In this document: positions 1 to 8,856 of the stretch, in pieces
Layout of the letters: every line of letters begins with the position of its first letter
Position numbering within the stretch: position 1 is the first letter of the stretch
NCBI RefSeq assembly: GCF_900114705.1
Contig: NZ_FOTW01000023.1
Coordinates: forward strand, 62,001 to 126,000
Source of the DNA: Rugamonas rubra
Lineage (GTDB): Bacteria; Pseudomonadota; Gammaproteobacteria; Burkholderiales; Burkholderiaceae_D
Length of the DNA: 64,000 nt
Direction: 5' to 3'
The notes under the pieces: model-generated
What the model saw: only the letters and a program-made list of their open reading frames with translations
What the model was told of the DNA's origin: nothing
The model's database searches: none
Made by a program: the position numbers and the translations under genes

Positions 1-246
1 GCTGGCCCAAATGATTTCGGGGTTGATGTAGGCGACCAGCGCGTCCTTGGTCTCGGACACGTCGATGATGACCAGTTGTTCGTGCACGTCGACCTGCGAG
101 GCGGCCAGGCCGACGCCGGGGGCGTCGTACATGGTCTCGGCCATGTCGGCGACGAGTTTTTCCAGGCGCGCATCGAAGGCGGCGACGGGTTTGGCGATCT
201 TGTGCAGGCGCGGATCGGGGTAGCGGAGAATATTGAGTATCGACAT
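1..246 (-). CDS. def: Peptide deformylase, N-terminal part (runs off the left edge)
   Basis: Removes the formyl group from the N-terminal methionine of new proteins, in the cytoplasm, using a bound metal. The reverse strand reads MSILNILRYPDPRLHKIAKP from an ATG at 244-246, followed by the family signature GVGLAASQV (motif 1, G-x-G-x-A-A-x-Q). The motifs EGCLS and HExxH lie beyond the window edge, so 82 codons are seen out of a usual length near 170. It is divergent from the LysM gene at 521 across 274 bases, the arrangement seen in related bacteria where fmt follows def. The region between the two starts must hold both promoters; I see no strong box there. Confidence 0.93.
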   Translation of the reverse strand, partial: MSILNILRYPDPRLHKIAKPVAAFDARLEKLVADMAETMYDAPGVGLAASQVDVHEQLVIIDVSETKDALVAYINPEIIWAS

Positions 247-520
247 ACGTATTTGCTGGTAATGAATAGGAATGGGGTGGAGCGGTGCGCGCTGCCGTCC
301 CTGTGCACAATGCGGGCGCCGCGCCGTGTGCCGCAGCGCGTTTCGCTTGCTAGTTCAGGGTTTTATGGGCAGAATTTGATTCAGTTCGGCAAGCCTTATC
401 ATCCAAGAAGTCGATAGGGTAGCGTGTTCATGCTGTCTCTTGCTCTGTGGCGGGCGGGGCGTTTTGGCCCAGCCGTCGGGCGTTCGGCCTTCCGTCGTGC
501 GGCACCTAACGGACATATTA

Positions 521-1612
521 ATGAAAAATTTTAGCACAGTCGGCGCCCGCCTAGGGTTTGCGGCCTTGTTTTGCACGCTGACGGGCGGCGCGGCGCAGGC
601 GCTGGAGTGCACCTTCCGGGCCGACGCGCCGGACCAGCACACGGTGCTGGCGGGCGACACGCTGTGGGGCATCGCCGGCAAGTTTCTCGACCGGCCCTGG
701 TGCTGGCCCCAGGTGTGGGGCATGAACCGCGAGCAGATCCGCGACCCGCACTGGATCTATCCGGGCCAGGTGGTCTACCTGGACCGCGCCAGCGGCCAGC
801 TGCGGCTGGGCCGCCGGCTCGGCGGCGCCGGCGAGCCGGCCGCGCTGCGCCTGTCGCCGCGGGTGCGCACGGAGGGGCTGGGGCAGGACGCGGTGCAGTC
901 GATTCCGTCCGGCGTCATCGAACCCTTCCTGACCCAGCCGCTGATCGTCGAGGGCGACGAACTGGCCGCCGCGCCGCGCGTCGTCGCCACGCAGGAGGGC
1001 CACGTGTTCCTCGGCAAGGACGACAAGGCCTATGTGCGCGGCGACCTGAAGGGCGGCACCTCGTTCCAGGTGTTCCGTCCGGGCAAGCCGCTGAAGGATC
1101 CGGTCAGCCAGGCGGTGATCGGCACCGAGGCCTTCTATCTGGGCACGCTCAAGCTGCGCCAGGAGGCGCGCCCGGGCAGCGAGGTGCACACCTTCGTCGT
1201 CGCCAGCGCCAAGGAGGAGATGGGCGTGGGCGACCAGCTGATGGCGGCGCCGCCCACGCCGATGCGCAACTACGTGCCGCATCCGCCCGAGCAGAAGGTG
1301 ACGGCGCGGGTGGTGGCGGTGTACGGCGGCGTCACCCACGCCGGGCAGAACCAGGTGGTCAGCATCAATCGCGGAAAGCTTGACGGGCTCGACATCGGCG
1401 CCGTGCTGCAGCTGTACCATGCGGGGAAGACGGTAGTCGATCCGGGCGCCAGCAAGGGCTGGCACGGCATGGGCAAGCCGCAGGTCAAGCTGCCGGACGA
1501 GGAAGTTGGCAGCTTGTTCATTTTCCGCGTGTTCAAGCATATCTCTTACGGCCTGATCATGCAGGTGACCGAGCCGGTCGAAGTGGGCGACGTCGCGCAA
1601 TCACCGGAGTAG
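521..1612 (+). CDS. LysM domain envelope protein
   Basis: A 363-residue exported protein. From the ATG at 521 it has a short basic start, a hydrophobic stretch (about residues 8-27, GFAALFCTLTGGAAQA) that looks like a signal peptide, then one LysM module at about residues 38-90 (HTVLAGDTLWGIAGKFL, then W-P-Q-V-W and P-G-Q-V-V-Y-L). LysM modules bind peptidoglycan. The remaining 270 residues resemble no enzyme I recognise. The frame is open back to 440, but only the 521 start puts the signal peptide at the N terminus. dprA begins 8 bases after the stop, so the two are probably cotranscribed. This LysM-dprA pair opposite def is common in Burkholderiales; the exact role of the LysM protein is not known. 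Confidence 0.85.
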   Translation: MKNFSTVGARLGFAALFCTLTGGAAQALECTFRADAPDQHTVLAGDTLWGIAGKFLDRPWCWPQVWGMNREQIRDPHWIYPGQVVYLDRASGQLRLGRRLGGAGEPAALRLSPRVRTEGLGQDAVQSIPSGVIEPFLTQPLIVEGDELAAAPRVVATQEGHVFLGKDDKAYVRGDLKGGTSFQVFRPGKPLKDPVSQAVIGTEAFYLGTLKLRQEARPGSEVHTFVVASAKEEMGVGDQLMAAPPTPMRNYVPHPPEQKVTARVVAVYGGVTHAGQNQVVSINRGKLDGLDIGAVLQLYHAGKTVVDPGASKGWHGMGKPQVKLPDEEVGSLFIFRVFKHISYGLIMQVTEPVEVGDVAQSPE

Positions 1613-1620
1613 GCGCCACC

Positions 1621-2733
1621 GTGGCAGACACGGCACCCACCATCGCTAGCCAGCCCCTGTCGGACGTCCAGCGCGACTGGATACGGCTGGAGCGCGTGCC
1701 GGGCATCGGCCTGCTGACGGCCCGGCGCCTGCTCGAGCAGTTCGGCACGCCCGGCGCGGTGTTGCGCGCGCCGGCGGAGCGCCTGCGCGAGTTGCTGCGG
1801 CCGGCGCAGGCCGGGGCGCTGGCTCGCGCGTTGCAGCCGGACGCGGCGTTCGACGCGCACTGCGAGGCCATCGACGCCTGGCTGGCAACGCCGAACCGCC
1901 ACCTGCTGGCGCTGGATGACCCGGCCTATCCCGCCGGCCTGCGCCAACTGGCCGATCCGCCCCTGCTGCTGTACGTGGTGGGCCGGCCGGCGCTGCTGGC
2001 CGGCCCGGCGCTGGCCGTGGTCGGCAGCCGCAACGCCAGCGCCCAGGGGCTGCGCAACGCCGAGCGCTTCGCCGAGGCGCTGTCGCACGCCGGCCTGGCT
2101 GTCGTCTCCGGGCTGGCGCTGGGCATCGACGCGGCGGCCCACCGGGGCGGCCTAAGCGGCGCCGGCTCGACCGTCGCGGTGGTCGGCACCGGCGCCGACC
2201 GCATCTATCCGGCGCGCAACGCCGCGCTGGCGCGGCAGATCGCCGAGCAGGGCTGCCTGCTCAGCGAGTATCCGCTGGGCACCACGCCGCGGCCGGAGAA
2301 CTTTCCCAAACGCAACCGCCTGATCAGCGCCCTGGCGCGCGGCGTGCTGGTGGTCGAGGCGGCGGCCGGCTCCGGCTCGCTGATCACCGCCAGGCTGGCG
2401 CTGGACCTGGGGCGCGAGGTGTACGCCATCCCGGGCTCGATCCACTCGGCGCTGAGCAAGGGCTGCCACGCCCTGCTGCGCGACGGCGCCACCCTGGTCG
2501 AGTCGGCCGACGACATCCTCGGCCAGCTGGGCGGCGCCGTGGCGCCGGCGCCGGACGCGCGCTTCGTCGACGCGCTGCTCGAGGCCATCGGCTACGACCC
2601 GGCCACGGCCGACGTGCTGGCCGGCCGCCTCGGCGTCGGCGCGGCCGAGCTGCACGGCCAGCTGCTGGCGCTGGAGCTGGCCGGACTGCTCGAACGCTTG
2701 CCGGGCGGCATCTACCAGCGGGTGCCGGGCTGA
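1621..2733 (+). CDS. dprA: DNA-processing protein DprA
   Basis: Binds incoming single-stranded DNA during natural transformation and loads RecA on it. The protein has 370 residues and starts with GTG. The order is a helix-hairpin-helix region (about 15-80, with VPGIGLLTARRLL), the Rossmann-like DprA core (about 110-315, with AVVGSRNASAQG, SGLALGIDAAAHRGGL and PKRNRLISALARGVLVVEA), and a C-terminal winged-helix region (about 320-370). All core motifs are intact and the length is normal. Other competence genes are not in this window, so natural competence cannot be concluded from it. Confidence 0.95.
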   Translation: MADTAPTIASQPLSDVQRDWIRLERVPGIGLLTARRLLEQFGTPGAVLRAPAERLRELLRPAQAGALARALQPDAAFDAHCEAIDAWLATPNRHLLALDDPAYPAGLRQLADPPLLLYVVGRPALLAGPALAVVGSRNASAQGLRNAERFAEALSHAGLAVVSGLALGIDAAAHRGGLSGAGSTVAVVGTGADRIYPARNAALARQIAEQGCLLSEYPLGTTPRPENFPKRNRLISALARGVLVVEAAAGSGSLITARLALDLGREVYAIPGSIHSALSKGCHALLRDGATLVESADDILGQLGGAVAPAPDARFVDALLEAIGYDPATADVLAGRLGVGAAELHGQLLALELAGLLERLPGGIYQRVPG

Positions 2734-2853
2734 GGCACAAAAAGTGCCGGCCGTATTGAAATTCGACAAGCTTGAGCGGAATGCATGTTTTCCGCCTCAC
2801 CCCGCAGTTTTACGGGCTTGTGCCGGCGCGCTTTTAACTGATAGAGTAGAGCC

Positions 2854-3318
2854 ATGTTCGACATCCTAGTTTATCTCTACGAGACGTATTACCGTCCCGA
2901 TGCCTGCCCGGAACCGGCCGCATTGGCCAAGAAACTGTCGGCCGTCGGTTTTGACGATGTGGAGATCTCCGAGGCGCTGGTCTGGCTGACCGACCTGACC
3001 GCCATGGCCGGCGTCGAACAGACGCTGACGGCGGCCTCCACCGGCACCCGCTACTACGTCGAGGAAGAGCAGGACGTGCTCGGCACGGCGGCGATCGGCT
3101 TCATCCAGTTCCTCGAGAGCGCCAAGGTGTTGTCGCCGCTGCAACGCGAGATCGTCATCGAGCGGGCCCTGGCGCTCGACGAAGCGCCCGTCACCCTGGG
3201 CAAGCTGAAGGTGATCGTGCTGATGCTGCTGTGGAGCCAGGGCAAGGAGCCGGACGCGCTGATGTTCGACGACCTGTTCGGCTCGGACGAGGAGCAGGCG
3301 CCGCGCCTGCTGCATTAG
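2854..3318 (+). CDS. smg: Smg family protein (DUF494)
   Basis: A 154-residue cytoplasmic protein that matches the Smg/DUF494 family over its whole length: it begins MFDILVYLYETYY, which is nearly invariant, and has an acidic C-terminal half. The family is usually found next to dprA and topB, as here, but its biochemical role is not established. The ATG is the only good start; upstream lies a 120-base gap after dprA without a clear terminator. I see no motif that suggests an enzyme. Confidence 0.92.
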   Translation: MFDILVYLYETYYRPDACPEPAALAKKLSAVGFDDVEISEALVWLTDLTAMAGVEQTLTAASTGTRYYVEEEQDVLGTAAIGFIQFLESAKVLSPLQREIVIERALALDEAPVTLGKLKVIVLMLLWSQGKEPDALMFDDLFGSDEEQAPRLLH

Positions 3319-3540
3319 CGCCACTGTCCACCCGGCGCCGGCCGCGCCGCCCGGTGCCCGCAGGCGCCGCCGGCGCCGCCGCGCAGTTCGCTTGCAGATT
3401 TCCCGGCAACCCGCTTATCATTGGCGCTTTGACAAGAATGTGTCCTTGTCCCGGGAGTGCAAATAATCAACGCCGCCCGCGATGCATGTATGATGCGCAT
3501 GCTGAACCACCCCCATAGAGTAACCACGAGAACGTAAAAC

Positions 3541-6234
3541 ATGACCAAAACCCTCATCATCGCCGAGAAGCCATCTGTCGCGAACGATATCGCGAAGACG
3601 CTTGGCGGCTTCACCAAGCACGATGAGTACTTTGAATCCGACGAGTACGTGCTGTCCTCCGCCGTCGGCCACCTGCTGGAGATCGCCGTGCCGGAAGAGC
3701 ACGACGTCAAACGCGGCAAGTGGAGTTTCGCCCATCTGCCGATGATCCCGCCGTATTTCGCGCTGAACCCGATCGCCAAGACCGAGGCCCGCCTTAAAGT
3801 CTTGAACAAGCTGATCAAGCGCAAGGACGTCACCACCCTGATCAACGCCTGCGATGCCGGGCGCGAGGGGGAGTTGATCTTCCGCCTGATCGCGCAAAAC
3901 GCCAAGGCCAAGCAACCGGTCAAGCGCCTGTGGCTGCAGTCGATGACGCCCGGCGCGATCCGCGAGGGCTTCACCCAGCTGCGCACCGACGAGGAGATGA
4001 TGCCGCTGGCCGACGCCGCCCGCTGCCGCTCCGAGGCCGACTGGCTGATCGGCATCAACGGCACCCGCGCCATGACCGCCTTCAACTCGAAGGAGGGCGG
4101 CTTCTACCTGACCACCGTCGGCCGGGTGCAGACGCCGACCCTGTCGATCGTCGTCGAGCGCGAGGAGAAGATCAAGAAGTTCGTCTCGCGCGACTTCTGG
4201 GAAGTGCGCGCCGAGTTCGTCTGCGCCGCCGGCATCTACGAGGGCCGCTGGCTCGACACCAAGTTCAAGAAGGACGAGACCGATCCGGAGAAGAAGGCCG
4301 AGCGCCTGTGGAGCAAGGCCGCCGCCGACTCGATCGCCACCGCCTGCCGTGGCCGCCAGGGCAACGTCACCGAGGAATCCAAACCGACCACCTCGATGGC
4401 GCCGGGCCTGTTCGACCTGACCAGCCTGCAGCGCGAGGCCAACTCGCGCTTCGGCTTCTCGGCCAAGAACACGCTGGGCCTGGCCCAGGCGCTGTACGAA
4501 AAACACAAGGTGCTGACCTACCCGCGTACCGACTCGCGCCACCTGCCGGAGGATTACATCCCGACCGTCAAGGAAGCGCTCGGCATGGTGATGGAGAACA
4601 ACAACTACCACCAGTTCGCCAAGCAGATCCTCGACAAGGGCTGGGTCAAGCCGAACAAGCGCATCTTCGACAACACCAAGATCTCGGATCACTTCGCCAT
4701 CATCCCGACCACGATCGCGCCGAAGAACCTGTCCGAGCCGGAACAGAAGCTGTACGACCTGGTCACCCGCCGCTTCATGGCGGTGTTCTTCCCGCCGGCC
4801 GAGTTCCAGGTCACCACCCGCTACACCGAGGTGACCGGCCACCAGTTCAAGACCGAGGGCAAGGTCATGACCAACCCCGGTTGGCTGGCGATCTACGGTA
4901 AGGAAGCCTCGACCGACGAGGACAAGCAGGACAACGCCGGCGGCAACCTGGTGCCGGTGGCCAAGGGCGAGAAGGTGCAGACCGAAGCGGTCAACGCCAA
5001 CGGCCTGGTGACCAAGCCGCCCGCCCGCTACACCGAGGCGACCTTGCTGTCGGCCATGGAAGGCGCCGGCAAGCTGATCGACGACGACGAGCTGCGCGAC
5101 GCCATGGCCGGCAAGGGCCTGGGCACGCCAGCGACGCGCGCCGCCACCATCGAGGGCCTGCTGACCGAACGCTACCTGATCCGCGAGGGCCGCGAGTTGA
5201 TCCCGACCGCCAAGGCGTCGCAGCTGATGACGCTGCTGCGCGGCCTCGGCGTCAACGAGCTGACCGCGCCGGAACTGACCGGCGAGTGGGAATACAAGCT
5301 GTCGCAGATGGAGAAGGGCAAGATTTCGCGCGAGGAATTCATGCGCGAGATCGCCCAGATGACGCAGATCATCGTCAAGCGCGCCAAGGAATACGACAAC
5401 GACACCATCCCCGGCGACTACCACACGATGACCACGCCGTGCCCGAACTGCGGCAGCGTGGTCAAAGAGAACTACCGCCGCTTCGCCTGCACCAAGTGCG
5501 ACTTCTCGATGAGCAAGACGCCGGGCAGCCGCCAGTTCGAGATCGCCGAGGTCGAGGAGTTGTTGACCAAGCGCACCATCGGACCGCTGCAGGGCTTCCG
5601 CTCGAAGATGGGCCGGCCGTTCGCCGCCATCCTGCGCATCGTGCGCGACGAGGACATCAGCAACTTCAAGCTGGAGTTCGACTTCGGCCAGAACGACGAC
5701 AACGAGGACGGCGAGGGTGTCGACTTCACCGGCCAGACCGCGCTGGGACCTTGTCCGAAGTGCGCCGCCGGCGTCTACGAGATGGGCCTGGCCTATGTGT
5801 GCGAACACAGCGTGGCGAAACCGAAGACTTGCGACTTCCGCAGCGGCCGCATCATCCTGCAACAGGAGATCCTGCCGGAACAAATGGTCAAGCTGCTCAA
5901 CGACGGCAAGACCGACTTGATGCCGGGCTTCGTCTCGCAGCGCACGCGGCGGCCGTTCAAGGCCTTCCTGGTGCGCGGCAAGGACGGCAAGATCAGCTTC
6001 GAGTTCGAGGAGCGCAAGGCCAAAGCGCCCGCCAAGGGCAAGGCGGCGGCGATAGCCGACGACGGCGCGGAAGGCGCGGCGGAAGCGGCACCGGCCAAGA
6101 AGACAGCGGCCAAGGCGCCGGCTAAAAAAGCCGCCGCCAAAGCACCCGCCAAGACCACGGTCAAAAAGGCGGCGGTGAAGAAGGCGCCAGCCAAGAAAGC
6201 CCCGGCCAAGAAGGCGGCGGCGGCGGCGGAGTAA
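3541..6234 (+). CDS. topB: DNA topoisomerase III with lysine/alanine-rich tail
   Basis: A type IA topoisomerase that passes single strands and decatenates replication or recombination intermediates. It has 897 residues. The N-terminal TOPRIM domain starts with TLIIAEKPSVANDIAKTLGG and has the acidic DAGREGEL motif. The active-site tyrosine is Y327 in LTYPRTDSRHLP. Two zinc-finger-like clusters follow: CPNC near residue 634 with CTKC after it, and CPKC near 738 with a partner cluster. Residues 827-897 form a low-complexity tail of AKKAPAKK-type repeats like histone H1 or AlgP, probably for nonspecific DNA binding. A good terminator follows directly. E. coli TopB is about 650 residues, so this one is long because of the extra C-terminal modules. 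Confidence 0.96.
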   Translation: MTKTLIIAEKPSVANDIAKTLGGFTKHDEYFESDEYVLSSAVGHLLEIAVPEEHDVKRGKWSFAHLPMIPPYFALNPIAKTEARLKVLNKLIKRKDVTTLINACDAGREGELIFRLIAQNAKAKQPVKRLWLQSMTPGAIREGFTQLRTDEEMMPLADAARCRSEADWLIGINGTRAMTAFNSKEGGFYLTTVGRVQTPTLSIVVEREEKIKKFVSRDFWEVRAEFVCAAGIYEGRWLDTKFKKDETDPEKKAERLWSKAAADSIATACRGRQGNVTEESKPTTSMAPGLFDLTSLQREANSRFGFSAKNTLGLAQALYEKHKVLTYPRTDSRHLPEDYIPTVKEALGMVMENNNYHQFAKQILDKGWVKPNKRIFDNTKISDHFAIIPTTIAPKNLSEPEQKLYDLVTRRFMAVFFPPAEFQVTTRYTEVTGHQFKTEGKVMTNPGWLAIYGKEASTDEDKQDNAGGNLVPVAKGEKVQTEAVNANGLVTKPPARYTEATLLSAMEGAGKLIDDDELRDAMAGKGLGTPATRAATIEGLLTERYLIREGRELIPTAKASQLMTLLRGLGVNELTAPELTGEWEYKLSQMEKGKISREEFMREIAQMTQIIVKRAKEYDNDTIPGDYHTMTTPCPNCGSVVKENYRRFACTKCDFSMSKTPGSRQFEIAEVEELLTKRTIGPLQGFRSKMGRPFAAILRIVRDEDISNFKLEFDFGQNDDNEDGEGVDFTGQTALGPCPKCAAGVYEMGLAYVCEHSVAKPKTCDFRSGRIILQQEILPEQMVKLLNDGKTDLMPGFVSQRTRRPFKAFLVRGKDGKISFEFEERKAKAPAKGKAAAIADDGAEGAAEAAPAKKTAAKAPAKKAAAKAPAKTTVKKAAVKKAPAKKAPAKKAAAAAE

Positions 6235-6240
6235 AACAGA

Positions 6241-6266
6241 ACCGGGACCTAGCGTCCCGGTTTTTT
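6241..6266 (+). terminator. Rho-independent terminator of topB
   Basis: ACCGGGAC, a 5-base loop, GTCCCGGT, and then a run of T to 6266, seven bases after the topB stop codon. Confidence 0.9.
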
Positions 6267-6334
6267 ATGGCCGCCGGAAAAGTGCTACGCTGGCGCTGGC
6301 CGGTTGCCGGCCTTGATACTTCCGGGAGGAATGA

Positions 6335-6625
6335 ATGAACGACTACATCATCTTCATGCACGACGATGCGAAGGAGGAAACGGCCGCCGCGTGGGAGGCG
6401 TATTTGACGATGCTGAGGGCGAGCGGTCGCTTCTCCGGCGGCAGCGAAATCGGCCAGGGCGTTTGCGTGGCGGCGGGCGGCTCGCCCAAGCCGATCAGCG
6501 CGCATTTGTCCGGCTACCTGCTGGTCCAGGCGGAGAGTATCGAGGACGCGAAAAAGCTGTTGGTAGGAAATCCCACCCTGGACGGCGGCGGCACGGTCGA
6601 GATTCGCGAGTTGCCGCGCGGCTGA
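6335..6625 (+). CDS. YCII-related domain protein
   Basis: A 96-residue protein with the DGPF/YCII fold pattern: it starts MNDYIIFMHDDA, has a central YLTMLRASGRFSGG and ends with a GYLLVQAESIEDAKKLL segment and GTVEIREL. Proteins of this family are small dimeric alpha+beta barrels; some act beside ECF sigma factors, but no sigma factor is nearby. It has its own ribosome binding site (GGGAGGA at 6323-6329). No function can be assigned. Confidence 0.8.
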   Translation: MNDYIIFMHDDAKEETAAAWEAYLTMLRASGRFSGGSEIGQGVCVAAGGSPKPISAHLSGYLLVQAESIEDAKKLLVGNPTLDGGGTVEIRELPRG

Positions 6626-6700
6626 GCGGGCGCCGGAACCGGAGCCGGAGCCCCTTGGCGCGGCTTGGCGGAGCTCGATTCGACCACCCGCCAGCGCCGG

Positions 6701-6778
6701 TTAGACCTTGAGCGATGAAATCTGCGATTTTTCGAGGTCGTCTAGAGCATCCTTCGACCAGACTATTTTTCTAGCCAT
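6701..6778 (-). pseudogene. RelE/ParE-type toxin gene, frameshifted remnant
   Basis: Starting at an ATG that overlaps the last 16 bases of the antitoxin gene, the reverse strand reads MARKIVWSKDALDDLEK and then leaves the family pattern and stops after 25 residues. The start is a typical ParE N terminus. If one A is added to the run of five A (the complement of 6729-6733), the reading continues IADFIAQ, the expected ParE helix, and then loses similarity again. The gene is therefore broken by a frameshift and truncated. It cannot make a normal toxin of about 95 residues. Confidence 0.72.
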
Positions 6779-6951
6779 TTGCTCAGACGCCGTTCGACTT
6801 CTTCCTGAGAAAGAGTGCCTTCAGTCAGCGCGCGTGCTTCGCTTTTCTTGATCTTGGTGATGATGTAGAGGTGGTACTGGATGTCTTCCAGGGAGCAATC
6901 ATCAGGCAGGGTTTGAAGCAAGCTGATGACCTCTTGTTTTGCTGCTGACAT
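6763..6951 (-). CDS. Antitoxin-like protein of a decayed toxin-antitoxin pair
   Basis: A 62-residue protein (MSAAKQEVISLLQTLPDDCS, then LEDIQYHLYIITKI, ending in EEVERRLSKWLEK). It matches the small antitoxins usually encoded just before RelE/ParE toxins, which share the LPDDCSLEDIQYHLY segment. A strong ribosome binding site (AGGAGAAGGA) precedes the ATG, and a TATACT box (complement of 6987-6992) lies about 36 bases upstream. The local sequence is clearly richer in AT than its neighbours, which suggests acquisition. Its partner, which overlaps it, is frameshifted, so this is probably an orphan antitoxin. Confidence 0.75.
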   Translation of the reverse strand: MSAAKQEVISLLQTLPDDCSLEDIQYHLYIITKIKKSEARALTEGTLSQEEVERRLSKWLEK

Positions 6952-7065
6952 GTTCCTTCTCCTGATCGATTCTACTGTTCGACTTTAGTATAGCGCGCAG
7001 TTCGGCGCTTGATCGAATCGACGTGGGATAGTCGATATGGCGACACGGCGGCAGGCGTCGCGCGC

Positions 7066-8091
7066 TCAGGCCTTTACCAGCAGCTTGCCGCGATGCTCGC
7101 CGGTGAACAGCGAGTTGAGCGCGGCCGGCAGTTGCGCGAAGCCGTCGACGACGGTCTCCTCGAAGACGATCTGGCCGGCCCGCACCCAGGGCGCGACGAT
7201 GCGCACCATCTCGTCCATGCGGTGGACGTAGTCGCGCGCCAGCATGCCCTGGATGGTGGCGCGCTGGTACAGCATGTGGTGCAGCAGGCGCGGCCCCAGT
7301 TCCGGCGTGTCGAGGCCGCCGCTGTACTGGCTGATCTGGCCGCAGATGACGATGCGGGCACGTCGGTTGATGAGCGGAATGACGGCGTCCGTCACCATGC
7401 CGCCGACGTTGTCGAAATACACGTCGACGCCGCCGGTCGCGGCGCGGATCGCCGCGCCCAGCGAGTCGGCGCTGTCGTGGACCTTGTAGTCGATGGCCCA
7501 GTCGGCGCCCAGGGTGTCGCGCAGCCAGTCGCACTTGGCCCGGCCGCCGGCGATGCCCAGCACCCTGGCGCCGTGGCGCTTGGCGAACTGCAGCACCAGC
7601 GAGCCGACGGCGCCGGCCGCGCCGGACACCACCACCACCTCGCCGGCATGCGGCCGGCCCGATTCGGTCAGGCCGAACCAGGCGGTGCGGCCGGGCATGC
7701 CCAGCACGCCCAGCGCGGTGGTGACGGGCGCCTGCGCCGGGTCGAGCAGTTTGAGTCCGCTGGCGTGCACCTTGGCGTGCGTTTGCCAGCCGCTGTAGCT
7801 GTAGACCCAGTCGCCCTCGGCGTAGCCGGCGGCGTTGCTGGCCAGCACCTGGCCGACCACGCCGCCCTGTTGCACGGTGTTCAGCGGATGCGGCTCGGCG
7901 TCGTAGGTGGGCTTGCCCGACTGGCCGATGCGCATGTACGGGTCGACGCTGAAGTAGCGCGCCGCCAGCAGCACCTCGTCCGCGCCGAGGCCGGTGTCGA
8001 GTTGCCGCTCGACCAATTCATAGTGTTCCGTGGTGATCTGGGCCAGCGGTTGTTGGCGGTAAATCCATTGTTGTTGGCTCAGCGTGGTCAT
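7066..8091 (-). CDS. NADPH-dependent alkenal/one oxidoreductase (MDR, CurA/LTB4DH type)
   Basis: A 341-residue enzyme of the zinc-independent medium-chain reductase group that reduces activated C=C bonds with NADPH. Evidence: N-terminal substrate domain with YFSVDPYMRIGQSG, then the nucleotide-binding motif SGAAGAVGSLVLQFAK, GADWAIDYK, the group motif VDVYFDNVGG and CGQISQYS. No catalytic zinc ligands are present. The ATG at 8089-8091 begins MTTLSQQQWIYRQQP, a usual start for the group. It is divergent from the SGNH gene at 8191, with 99 bases between. The natural substrate cannot be told; curcumin reductase and leukotriene B4 dehydrogenase belong to the same family. Confidence 0.88.
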   Translation of the reverse strand: MTTLSQQQWIYRQQPLAQITTEHYELVERQLDTGLGADEVLLAARYFSVDPYMRIGQSGKPTYDAEPHPLNTVQQGGVVGQVLASNAAGYAEGDWVYSYSGWQTHAKVHASGLKLLDPAQAPVTTALGVLGMPGRTAWFGLTESGRPHAGEVVVVSGAAGAVGSLVLQFAKRHGARVLGIAGGRAKCDWLRDTLGADWAIDYKVHDSADSLGAAIRAATGGVDVYFDNVGGMVTDAVIPLINRRARIVICGQISQYSGGLDTPELGPRLLHHMLYQRATIQGMLARDYVHRMDEMVRIVAPWVRAGQIVFEETVVDGFAQLPAALNSLFTGEHRGKLLVKA

Positions 8092-8190
8092 GGCGGCGGT
8101 GGGGACAATGGGGGAATGGGACGATGGTACGATGCTCTTCGCGTCGCGTAAAGCGACTTGCATTCCGCACGATATTTTGTTGAGGGCTAG

Positions 8191-8856
8191 ATGACGACAA
8201 TGAGCAAACATGTACTTTGTTATGGCGATTCCATGTCCTGGGGGATCGTGCCGGGGACCAGGCAGCGGCACCCGTATGAACAACGCTGGACCGGCGTGCT
8301 GCAGAGCCTGCTTGGCGCCGGCGTCCGGGTGGTCGAGGAATGCCTGAACGGCCGCACCACGGCGTGGGACGACCCGTTCCGCCCCCAGCGCAACGGTCGC
8401 GATCTGCTGCTGCCGATATTGCACTCGCACGCGCCGATCGACTTGGTCGTCCTGTTCCTGGGCACCAACGATTTGCAGAGCATGTACGGGGTGGGCGCCT
8501 ACGAGTCCTCGCTGGGCGCCGGCGTGCTGGTCGACATCGTCCAGGGCTGCCGGTCCGAGCCGATGGAGGCGGCGCCGAAGGTGCTGCTGGTCGCGCCGCC
8601 GCGCATCGGTCGTCCCTGCGGCGCGATGGAGGAAAAATTCCGTGGCGCGGCGGAGAAGTCGGCGCAATTCTCGCGCTGCTACCGGCGCGTTGCCGACGAG
8701 CGCGGCTGCTTCTTCCTCGACGCCGCCGAGCTCATCCAAGCGAGCGAGGTCGATGGCGTCCATCTCGACGCGCCGCAGCACCGCCAGTTCGCCGTCGGCA
8801 TACACCGGCCGGTGGCGCAGATCCTCGACCTGCCCCAGGCCCAAGCCGAGGGTTAG
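8191..8856 (+). CDS. SGNH/GDSL family hydrolase (arylesterase type)
   Basis: A 221-residue cytoplasmic ester hydrolase. The catalytic blocks are visible: the nucleophile in CYGDSMSWG (Ser14), the glycine/asparagine oxyanion block VVEECLNGRTT and FLGTNDLQS, and the Asp-x-x-His pair in DGVHLDAPQH. This matches the family that includes Mycobacterium and Pseudomonas arylesterases. There is no signal peptide. GAGGG four bases before the 8191 ATG supports this start over the ATG nine bases on. Its TAG stop overlaps the TAA stop of the convergent ABC/M1 gene. The substrate is unknown. Confidence 0.87.
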   Translation: MTTMSKHVLCYGDSMSWGIVPGTRQRHPYEQRWTGVLQSLLGAGVRVVEECLNGRTTAWDDPFRPQRNGRDLLLPILHSHAPIDLVVLFLGTNDLQSMYGVGAYESSLGAGVLVDIVQGCRSEPMEAAPKVLLVAPPRIGRPCGAMEEKFRGAAEKSAQFSRCYRRVADERGCFFLDAAELIQASEVDGVHLDAPQHRQFAVGIHRPVAQILDLPQAQAEG

